Assembly (NCBI GenBank): GCA_964361105.1
Contig: CAYHZG010000012.1
Coordinates: forward strand, 1-11,094
Origin: CAYHZG01 sp964361105
GTDB taxonomy: Bacteria > Patescibacteriota > Minisyncoccia > 2-02-FULL-40-12
Length of the DNA stretch: 11,094 nucleotides
Direction: 5' to 3'
In this document: positions 5,358 to 10,915 of the stretch, in pieces
Layout of the letters: every line of letters begins with the position of its first letter
Position numbering within the stretch: position 1 is the stretch's first letter
The notes under the pieces: model-generated
The model's input: the letters and a program-made list of their open reading frames with translations, nothing else
The model's database searches: none
Told to the model about the DNA's origin: nothing
Translations under genes and position numbers: made by a program

Positions 5358-5382
5358 ATTTTCATCAATTTATTTTAGATTT

Positions 5383-5529
5383 TTATTTGAACTTTACAAC
5401 TAAGTTATCTAGCGCCTTCTCATAACCACTGCGCACCCTTTTTACAAAAACATCTGACTTTAAGTTATCCCTTTCTGCATTTACAATCTGTTTTACCAAC
5501 TCCACCTCTTTTCTATCTAAAGCTACCAT
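5383..5529 (-). CDS. Small 48-residue helical protein at the end of the methyltransferase operon
   Basis: The product (MVALDRKEVELVKQIVNAER, then a basic KRVRSGYEKALDN segment) looks like two charged helices; no family recognised. I choose ATG 5529 because AAAGGTG lies 8 nt upstream, one of the best ribosome sites in the window. An in-frame ATG at 5607 would add 26 residues with no ribosome site. An extended -10 (TGATAAAAT, 5593-5585) lies about 50 nt upstream, so it can be expressed apart from the nuclease. Small charged proteins in this position in restriction-modification loci can be regulators or nuclease partners; that is only a suggestion. Confidence 0.55.
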   Translation of the reverse strand: MVALDRKEVELVKQIVNAERDNLKSDVFVKRVRSGYEKALDNLVVKFK

Positions 5530-5584
5530 CCTATTTTCACCTTTCTGATTTTCACTTCTTTTCTTATTTATAGGCACTATTAAA

Positions 5585-5593
5585 ATTTTATCA
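5585..5593 (-). promoter_or_regulatory. Extended -10 promoter for the 48-residue gene
   Basis: TGATAAAAT on the minus strand fits TGnTAnAAT. It lies in the 107-bp gap after the nuclease gene, about 56 bp before the chosen ATG. No convincing -35 is seen. Confidence 0.4.
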
Positions 5594-5636
5594 TAAACAA
5601 CTAACAAATCCTATAGTACTTATCAACATCTCAGTT

Positions 5637-6113
5637 TTATAAAAAAATAGCGCCTCTGTGTTTATCCCACTTAGCAAGTTTTATCTTACTATTCGACATA
5701 TACTCCAACATATCTAACCTTTGATACTTTTTAATGATGTCATTCAAATGTTTATTGAGGCCATGCGGAGATATCAAAATTGATGATACTGGCCTAACAA
5801 GTTTAGAATAAACTAAAAGCTGGGCAAGATTTGAGAAATTTAATTCCCCATCTTTTACTTCGATAAAATGAAGTTGATTATGATCGCCATTTTTTATAAC
5901 AACTAACAAATCTACTTTGATTAGATAAGTCGGGTAATCTGGGAAGTCCTTTTTGAGTTCTGATTTTGAAAAAAAATCACTTAAATAGATTTTATGTAAA
6001 TCAAAAACTTCAACCGAGGCATCAGGATATTTGTTTTGAAAATACTCCGCAAACCAAGACCTCATCGGATCGTATAGTAAAAGTTCTTGTTTTGATACAT
6101 TTTCGTTATCCAT
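5637..6113 (-). CDS. Small PD-(D/E)XK nuclease, probable cleavage subunit of a restriction system
   Basis: This 158-residue protein has the core signature of PD-(D/E)XK nucleases: Asp68 in the strand YLIKVDLLVVI, then after 16 residues Glu85-x-Lys87 in LHFIEVKDGEL, then a helix with Gln98 (SNLAQLLVYSKL). A leading helix (YDPMRSWFAEYFQNKYP) precedes the core, as expected for the fold. The rest is too short to hold a large DNA-recognition domain. It starts 3 nt after the LAGLIDADG-like gene, which itself abuts the methyltransferase gene, so the three are made together. This setting points to a restriction nuclease that relies on a partner for sequence recognition. Alternative roles are a Holliday-junction-type or repair nuclease. 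The fold is seen from motifs; the restriction role is inferred. Confidence 0.7.
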   Translation of the reverse strand: MDNENVSKQELLLYDPMRSWFAEYFQNKYPDASVEVFDLHKIYLSDFFSKSELKKDFPDYPTYLIKVDLLVVIKNGDHNQLHFIEVKDGELNFSNLAQLLVYSKLVRPVSSILISPHGLNKHLNDIIKKYQRLDMLEYMSNSKIKLAKWDKHRGAIFL

Positions 6114-6116
6114 TTC

Positions 6117-7007
6117 TTAAATCGAGATCAAAAAATCAAGAAGTTCTCTCCAGTTATTAAAGTGCTTGCCCCTAAGAAAAGGTGGGAGTTTATCAGAGTT
6201 TTCTTCTGGATTCTTTGGTTTAACCTTAGTGCGAGGCACTACTTTTTCATGACCACTACCTAGGTCTGACTTATTTTTATCAGCTAATTCTTTCAAAACC
6301 TCATTCTTATATTTCAAATATGAACCAACAGAAACAAATTGATTGGCAAAAATTTTAAGCTGATGCTCTTTTGCCCAAAATCCTTTCGCCTTTTTTAATT
6401 CAGGATCTCTGAAATTAGGATGGCCAAAATCTATTGTTTGTATTGGGACTTTTAGGTTTTTTAATAATTTGGCCAGATCAGCAACAAGCAACCAATTCCT
6501 CTGATCAACCTCTAAATAAACTCTATGTTGATCATCTTTGCCGGCATAGGCATAATTAGATTTTCTGACATGACCGGTTGTATCAAAATAGCCTCTTAAA
6601 AATTCTTTTTGAATTTCTTTATCTGAATCAAAAATTGTTTTTGGGATCCTAAAAGAGTGAAAATCTGTTGATTCTCCATTAAGAAGGTATTTCAACATCT
6701 GCAAAGATAAATCGTTTTTATGCCAAGTTATTATCAGAGCTACATCGTTTTTGTTTGTATTTTCTTTGGAAACATCGAAGCCGCAGCTTCTTATTCTGTT
6801 TACTACAGCATCCAAGCTGTGTGATAATTCTAAAGGCTTATCATAATTATTTTTGTATCCCTCGGCGACCAAACTTTTGTAAGGAAAAGTTATAATCAAC
6901 CGCCATGTTTGACCTTCTTTAACAAAAGCACCCTTACCAATAACTAAACCCAGAAGATACGCTATATCTTCATTCATAAAATCAGAAATTTTATTGCTTT
7001 TACCCAT
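6117..7007 (-). CDS. LAGLIDADG-fold protein with both catalytic acidic positions lost; probable DNA-recognition subunit
   Basis: This 296-residue protein has two LAGLIDADG-type motifs about 120 residues apart: AYLLGLVIGKG (16-26) and FLRGYFDTTG (136-145). Helix-packing Gly/Leu residues are kept, but the acidic residue before the final glycine, which binds catalytic metal in homing endonucleases, is Lys25 in the first motif and Thr144 in the second. Length and spacing fit a monomeric two-repeat fold. A basic, proline-rich linker (VVPRTKVKPKNPEENSDK) and a short C-terminal helix (NNWRELLDFLI) follow. The ATG begins on the base after the methyltransferase stop (TAG|ATG), and the nuclease gene starts 3 nt after it. 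A catalytically dead homing-nuclease fold can survive as a DNA binder, as in WhiA. I infer it gives site recognition to the nuclease and perhaps the methyltransferase. It could also be a decayed homing endonuclease. Confidence 0.65.
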   Translation of the reverse strand: MGKSNKISDFMNEDIAYLLGLVIGKGAFVKEGQTWRLIITFPYKSLVAEGYKNNYDKPLELSHSLDAVVNRIRSCGFDVSKENTNKNDVALIITWHKNDLSLQMLKYLLNGESTDFHSFRIPKTIFDSDKEIQKEFLRGYFDTTGHVRKSNYAYAGKDDQHRVYLEVDQRNWLLVADLAKLLKNLKVPIQTIDFGHPNFRDPELKKAKGFWAKEHQLKIFANQFVSVGSYLKYKNEVLKELADKNKSDLGSGHEKVVPRTKVKPKNPEENSDKLPPFLRGKHFNNWRELLDFLISI

Positions 7008-8849
7008 CTATTTTTCAAAAATTAAAATGTATTCGTGAACCTTATTAACGATAAAACTATAAGGATATCCAAGCGGTTTTAGATTGTTGTACTCTTTTTG
7101 ACGATCCCAAATAACAATATCCCTTAATCTAAACCCTAAATCCGAAAGCTCCTTTGAAACATCGGCATGAAGGGGATAAAAATTGGATTTTTTTCTAACA
7201 TCCATGACAACTACAGCACAAAATCCGCCTTTTTGTAAAGCATTATAAACATTTGAGAAAATGTCTTTTAGAGACCTCAAAAACTGGTTGTAGTCAGTTA
7301 TATTACCAAGATCTTGGCCATCTTTGCTGTAAGCCGAATTAACCTTGTTGTCTGCCGTTCTTTTTTCATTGAGAATACTCCAGTAAGGTGGCGAGGTGAT
7401 GCATAACTTAACTGAATTAGGAGCTACAAATTTTTCTAAATACTTAGCATCTCCAGATAATAACTTATATCTGCTTTTTGAATTAAATTCTTTGTAACTC
7501 TCGGCTAATCTTTTTTTAGAAAGATCAATGTATTTTTTGCTTAAATCAATTCCGATTGCTTTTCGCCCTTTCTTCAATGCCGCGATAACAACACTACCAC
7601 TCCCAACCATAGGATCAAGAACCACAGCATCTTTTTTGTCGGTATAAATATCAATTAAACGCTCTACTAAAGAAATTGGGAATATAGCCGGGTGATTCAA
7701 CGATCGTTCTTCTCTGTTTTTAGAAATATCTCGCCAGATACTAAATGAATTCTGCAACCATTTAGCACCATTTAGTTCATTAAATCTGTCTTTTAATCCA
7801 TCTAATTTCGTAACATATAAAAGCTCATTCACATTATCGGGGTCGTCTTGATCTTGGTTAATACTTCGATACCTCTTATGATTTTTTTTATAAACAGCAA
7901 GTTCTCCCCTGTTTGAAAGTGTAGATTTAATAAAATTCTGAGGAATTATACCCTCATTGTTGTAGCTTAAAAGAATGTACCGCGCCTTTGCCTTACTGAT
8001 TAAATCAGATAAGACCCCGGGCGCTTCTATTTTTTGGCTGTAAAGTGATTTTTTAGATTCATCGAAGTAAATTCCTGTTTTATTATTTGGCTCAATATTT
8101 TTATCAAAATTTCCTTCGGCAATAAGTTCTAAAAGAAAATAGTTAGAAGCAAATTGTCTGGCATTGTATGGTGGATCAAGATATAAAATATCCGTTGACA
8201 TCTTTTTAACTAAGTCATTGGCATCCATTTTGAATGCTTTATTCTTTTTTTTGCTGGGAATGATTTCTGGCGGTACTAAATTAATTGATTTAAGGGCTCT
8301 TTTATCCCACGTTTTAAGATAAGCCGCATAAGTTCCGGCTACATTTGAAACAAGATTTATAGCTTCAATTAAAGAGGTGAGTAAAAAATAAAACTCTGGT
8401 TCCGTTATGCTTTTAGATTCTTTCCATTCTTTTAACTTTGCCCTTATCGCATCAATCTTCTTTCCATTTTCATCAGTAAAGTATCTGCGAAGACCTCCTG
8501 TTCCACCCGGACAATAGTTTTGAAAAATAAAGCCGGGTAATGGCAAAAGAGAGTTCAAATAGTTTATTACCCTTTCGTGTTCTTTCTGTCCCGGAAAGGC
8601 TTTAATTAACTTCCGTAGGCCCCGAAACTTAGGATAATCATTTAACTCTATGTAAGTCTTAGCTAATGCATAACAGAATTCTAAGTTGTCATTTGCAATA
8701 ACGGTATAGCCCAGTTTTTTGAAATGTTTAGCAACTGCGGTAGTACCAGTAAATAGATCTAAAAACTTAGCACCTTCATACAAATCAAAACCCTTAACAG
8801 TATTCTCAATAAAATCTAAAAGTTTGGTTTTACACCCATAGTACCTCAT
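7008..8849 (-). CDS. Fused double DNA methyltransferase: D12-class domain plus TSPPYW-class domain
   Basis: Two AdoMet-dependent DNA methyltransferases are joined in 613 residues. The N-terminal half (1-350) is D12/Dam-like: MRYYGCKTKLL, then motif I FLDLFTGTTAV (29-39), a long insert holding the target-recognition region, motif IV YLDPPYNARQ (224-232) and LLSYNNEG. It should make N6-methyladenine. The C-terminal half has NHPAIFPISLVERLI (385-399), motif I VLDPMVGSG (410-418), IGIDLS, LLSGDA, then motif IV TSPPYW (485-490) and VHEYILIFEK at the end. SPPY enzymes make N4-methylcytosine or N6-methyladenine. Here motif I precedes IV, unlike the usual beta order, and there is no space for a full recognition domain. 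FokI-type methylases are also two-domain fusions that protect both strands of an asymmetric site, so a type IIS-like specificity is likely. It heads the operon, with an extended -10 and an almost absent leader. Confidence 0.9.
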   Translation of the reverse strand: MRYYGCKTKLLDFIENTVKGFDLYEGAKFLDLFTGTTAVAKHFKKLGYTVIANDNLEFCYALAKTYIELNDYPKFRGLRKLIKAFPGQKEHERVINYLNSLLPLPGFIFQNYCPGGTGGLRRYFTDENGKKIDAIRAKLKEWKESKSITEPEFYFLLTSLIEAINLVSNVAGTYAAYLKTWDKRALKSINLVPPEIIPSKKKNKAFKMDANDLVKKMSTDILYLDPPYNARQFASNYFLLELIAEGNFDKNIEPNNKTGIYFDESKKSLYSQKIEAPGVLSDLISKAKARYILLSYNNEGIIPQNFIKSTLSNRGELAVYKKNHKRYRSINQDQDDPDNVNELLYVTKLDGLKDRFNELNGAKWLQNSFSIWRDISKNREERSLNHPAIFPISLVERLIDIYTDKKDAVVLDPMVGSGSVVIAALKKGRKAIGIDLSKKYIDLSKKRLAESYKEFNSKSRYKLLSGDAKYLEKFVAPNSVKLCITSPPYWSILNEKRTADNKVNSAYSKDGQDLGNITDYNQFLRSLKDIFSNVYNALQKGGFCAVVVMDVRKKSNFYPLHADVSKELSDLGFRLRDIVIWDRQKEYNNLKPLGYPYSFIVNKVHEYILIFEK

Positions 8850-8864
8850 ATCTATCTTACTGAA

Positions 8865-8873
8865 ATTATACCA
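8865..8873 (-). promoter_or_regulatory. Extended -10 promoter of the methyltransferase operon, near-leaderless
   Basis: TGGTATAAT on the minus strand is a perfect extended -10. Transcription would start near 8858, leaving about 9 nt before the ATG (8849), with no Shine-Dalgarno. No -35 is evident, which an extended -10 can tolerate. The remaining 8874-8998 stretch holds only a weak GATCAA/TTGATC inverted repeat (8980-9000) just after the terminase-like genes. Confidence 0.6.
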
Positions 8874-8998
8874 CTTATACCGACACTTTTCCGCTATCTG
8901 ATATTAACTCATTTTACTTCAAAAACAAGCCATGATTTGCCTTTTAGAAAACGACGATTTTATCTGCTAAAACTCCCGAGATCAACCTAGTCCTTTGA

Positions 8999-9448
8999 TC
9001 ATTTTTCGTTTCTGTTTTTTTTGAGTAAAGCCATGATCCGGGCTTTTTTCTCTGGCGAAATTTCGACAGGCATTAAGGAAGGCCCAGCTATTTCTTGTCT
9101 TGAGCTGTAATCTTCTTTTGCTCTCCGTTCAAGCAGCCATTTGGAAATCTCAATATCGCCTTGGTTCAATTTCTCGGCTATATTGGCTTCTGCCTTCAGA
9201 ATCGGTTTCAGCTGCAACCGCTCAAAAGTGTCAGTCAATTCAGGATGGATTTTAAGATACTCGTAGTATGTCTGCCTTAAAATTCCCGCATGGGCACAGG
9301 CTCTTGTGACATTCGCGCCTATCGAAAAAGCATCTTTCAATTTACTGACAACCATATCTTCAGGCCGGCCATCAAACCAACTCCTGCCGGCACCATTAGG
9401 ATTCGATCCTGCGGCTTTGGGATTTTTACTCTTTTTTGATTTTTTCAT
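8999..9448 (-). CDS. Phage terminase small subunit-like protein, copy 2
   Basis: This 149-residue protein has a helix-turn-helix core (LKDAFSIGANVTRACAHAGI, then LRQTYYEYLKIHPEL) followed by a helical region ending in ISKWLLERRAKEDYSSRQEI. In phage small terminases this order corresponds to DNA binding of the packaging site and then oligomerisation. The N-terminus is basic and flexible (MKKSKKSKNPKAAGSNPNGAG). It is clearly a paralogue of the gene just upstream: the shared layout is VSKL-x-DAF, the HTH, HPE, the W-x-ER segment and a nearly identical end (SPEKKARI). The 5' end overlaps the upstream gene by 23 bp, so expression is coupled. No large terminase gene is in the window. A general small DNA-binding protein is the alternative. 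Confidence 0.6.
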   Translation of the reverse strand: MKKSKKSKNPKAAGSNPNGAGRSWFDGRPEDMVVSKLKDAFSIGANVTRACAHAGILRQTYYEYLKIHPELTDTFERLQLKPILKAEANIAEKLNQGDIEISKWLLERRAKEDYSSRQEIAGPSLMPVEISPEKKARIMALLKKNRNEK

Positions 9449-9962
9449 GGCGGTTCATAGCAAAGATTCTATCAATCCTTGCTTTTTTCTCGGGCGAGAG
9501 CTCAAAGCTTATGGGAGCGGCCATTAAAACTTCATGCCTTGTGTTAAATTCTTTCTTCATCTTCCGTTCCGCCCACCATTTGGCTGTTTCAATATCGGTT
9601 AATCTTGAAACGATCGTTGTTCTTACCCTGATATTTGGCAGTAAAATAAGAGCGTCTTTTATCTGGGAAAACTCGGGATGGACTTCGGTAAAGTAACGGT
9701 ACTGGTTAATCGTGATTTTCGCATGAATACAGGCTTCTTCAATGGTGCAGCCGTTTTCAAAAGCATCGATCAGTTTGCTGACTTTTACCTGATCAAGCCA
9801 CCACGCGTTTACCGACTTTTTGACGTTGAAATCAGAGACGTGCTCTCTGTTAATGATATAGGCTATTTCGTCAGGCCCCAAGCCGGTTGGATTCCCTTCT
9901 TTCCTAAGCGTAGGCCGAGGCCGCGGAGTTTTTAGTTTTATTTCAAGTTTTGTTCTTTTCAT
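9426..9962 (-). CDS. Phage terminase small subunit-like protein, copy 1
   Basis: This 178-residue protein starts with a basic segment (KLKTPRPRPTLRKEG) and an extra region (LGPDEIAYIINREHVSDFNV) missing from its paralogue. The HTH core follows (VSKLIDAFENGCTIEEACIH, then AKITINQYRYFTEVHPEF), then a helical part with ETAKWWAERKMKKEFNTRHE and the end SFELSPEKKARIDRIFAMNR. The pattern of an Ala-rich HTH, a HPEF turn and a W-x-ERK-x-K-x-x-F segment is typical of small terminases and related phage DNA-binding proteins. It is the first gene of the pair, with a possible -10 (TATAAT, 10009-10004 on the minus strand) about 40 nt upstream and no Shine-Dalgarno. Two diverged tandem copies could form a mixed ring or recognise two sites. 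Function is inferred from family likeness. Confidence 0.6.
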   Translation of the reverse strand: MKRTKLEIKLKTPRPRPTLRKEGNPTGLGPDEIAYIINREHVSDFNVKKSVNAWWLDQVKVSKLIDAFENGCTIEEACIHAKITINQYRYFTEVHPEFSQIKDALILLPNIRVRTTIVSRLTDIETAKWWAERKMKKEFNTRHEVLMAAPISFELSPEKKARIDRIFAMNRHEKIKKE

Positions 9963-9984
9963 GTTTTGAAAAGCTTATTAACTA

Positions 9985-10013
9985 TTTACAAATCGGAGAT
10001 CAGATTATAAAAT
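9985..10013. promoter_or_regulatory. Overlapping divergent promoters between terminase-like genes and the structured leader
   Basis: Plus strand: TTTACA (9985-9990), 17 bp, TAAAAT (10008-10013), giving a start near 10020 for the structured leader. Minus strand: TATAAT (10009-10004) gives a start near 9997 for the terminase-like pair; its -35 is poor. The -10 boxes overlap, so the two directions should compete. Confidence 0.45.
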
Positions 10014-10019
10014 TTATCC

Positions 10020-10202
10020 AAAATTGTTCTTTTAATGCTGGCGGGGATACATCTCGGCACCTTCATTCGGGGATCAAGTCAATCTAATCTCTCCTCGCTT
10101 GGAGCATATTGCTCTATGCGTGGGGAGAAAGCATTAGGTCGACTCCCCGGATCTCAGGAATAACCGAGGTGCATTTGCCTTTTTAAGGAAAATTCACCTT
10201 AA
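10020..10202 (+). ncRNA. Long structured 5' leader (riboswitch-like or ncRNA) ahead of the YjzC-like gene
   Basis: A rod-like fold is visible. CGGGGA (10068-10073) pairs with TCCCCG (10144-10149), GTC (10078-10080) with GAC (10141-10143), and CTAAT (10084-10088) with ATTAG (10133-10137). CTCTCCTCGC (10089-10098) pairs with GCGTGGGGAG (10118-10127) with one mismatch, capped by GAGC/GCTC with loop ATATT. Outside it, CTCGG (10053-10057) can pair with CCGAG (10164-10168), or GCACCT (10057-10062) with AGGTGC (10167-10172); these two overlap and exclude each other. A last hairpin TTAAGG (10183-10188)/CCTTAA (10197-10202) ends on the base before the ATG and hides the only Shine-Dalgarno-like AAGGA. 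This looks like a translation switch. No known riboswitch class recognised. The region might also act as DNA, such as a packaging site next to the terminase genes. Confidence 0.5.
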
Positions 10203-10400
10203 ATGCCCGTGGCAAAGAAAATTTTCAAGCCCGGAGAAGAAGTCCTGCGTTCAGGCCAATATGGCCTCGTGGGGCCTCGAGGCGCCAATACCGGCGAGGA
10301 AAGAACTCTTGTTAAAGGAGAACCTTTTCCGCCTACGCCAAAGCCCAAAATGGGCTTCGTATTGGAAGATCCTACTTACCATCGTAAAAGAGGGAAATAG
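10203..10400 (+). CDS. YjzC-like small protein
   Basis: This 65-residue protein (KKIFKPGEEVLRSGQYGLVG, then a Gly/Pro-rich stretch with LVKGEPFPPTP and MGFVLEDPTYHRKRGK) matches the pattern of the YjzC family: FKPG-x3-P/G-x2-GxY, then a hydrophobic residue, lysine, GxxFPPT and an aromatic, basic tail. The fold is predicted to be a small beta barrel, and the function of the family is unknown. There is no membrane segment. The ATG follows directly after a hairpin that masks the ribosome site, so translation may be switched by the leader. A GTG at 10209 is a possible alternative start. Confidence 0.6.
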   Translation: MPVAKKIFKPGEEVLRSGQYGLVGPRGANTGEERTLVKGEPFPPTPKPKMGFVLEDPTYHRKRGK

Positions 10401-10444
10401 GGTCTGAACAAACCATCCTCGTCAGCACTAAGATCGCAATTGCC

Positions 10445-10460
10445 TGATATAATTATATCA
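10445..10460 (+). promoter_or_regulatory. Extended -10 promoter embedded in a perfect 16-bp palindrome
   Basis: TGATATAATTATATCA is its own reverse complement and contains the extended -10 TGATATAAT (10445-10453). A start near 10460 leaves about 14 nt before the ATG at 10474. A dimeric repressor bound here would cover the -10 box. The symmetry also gives an equal extended -10 on the minus strand. Confidence 0.55.
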
Positions 10461-10473
10461 TTTTCCAAGAGAA

Positions 10474-10851
10474 ATGGATAGAAAAATATTTGAAAAAGTT
10501 TTAGGAATATTAGGATTAGTGCTTGCGTTATGGGAGTCAGTTTTAGGGTTACTGCCTTGGTTTAAGAACAAAGCAGATATTCCAATTGTCTCTTCCCAAT
10601 CCGATCAAGTAATAAAAAATCTTCAGCCGACAGATAAAAGTTTTAATTTTTCTGATATAAGAAGCCAATCCTCGTACTTAGAAATTAAATCCCAGCCGGA
10701 CAACTCAAACATAGTAGTTGAAGCTTTTAATGAAGTTGCAATACCGCAAATTCGAATCGTTACTACATCAGTAGTTGGAACAATTGAAACCTCTTTGGGT
10801 ATAGGTATTCATCTTACACCTGCTGTAATCGAAACTGACTTTCAAGTATAA
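10474..10851 (+). CDS. Small membrane-anchored protein, unknown function
   Basis: This 125-residue protein begins with a short charged start (MDRKIFEKV) and one hydrophobic segment (LGILGLVLALWESVLGLLPW), so it is probably an inner-membrane signal anchor. The remainder is polar with beta-like stretches (SSYLEIKSQPDNSNIVVEAF; IPQIRIVTTSVVGTIETS) and no cysteine. No catalytic motif or family recognised. A weak AAGAG lies about 5 nt before the ATG. It has its own promoter within a palindrome, is not linked to the YjzC-like gene, and the 3' side (10852-10881) shows no terminator. It could be an accessory (moron-like) gene. Confidence 0.6.
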   Translation: MDRKIFEKVLGILGLVLALWESVLGLLPWFKNKADIPIVSSQSDQVIKNLQPTDKSFNFSDIRSQSSYLEIKSQPDNSNIVVEAFNEVAIPQIRIVTTSVVGTIETSLGIGIHLTPAVIETDFQV

Positions 10852-10881
10852 AAACAAAAAGAGGATGGCTGACTGCATTTA

Positions 10882-10909
10882 TTGACTCTAAATCTTTTAC
10901 TGCTACTAT
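10882..10909 (+). promoter_or_regulatory. Promoter for the right-end structured RNA
   Basis: TTGACT (10882-10887) is a 5/6 match to the -35 consensus. A 16-bp spacer leads to TACTAT (10904-10909), which is preceded by TG in extended -10 position (TGCTACTAT). The predicted start, about 10916, is 13 nt before the first helix of the folded region. Confidence 0.5.
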
Positions 10910-10915
10910 GTTAAT

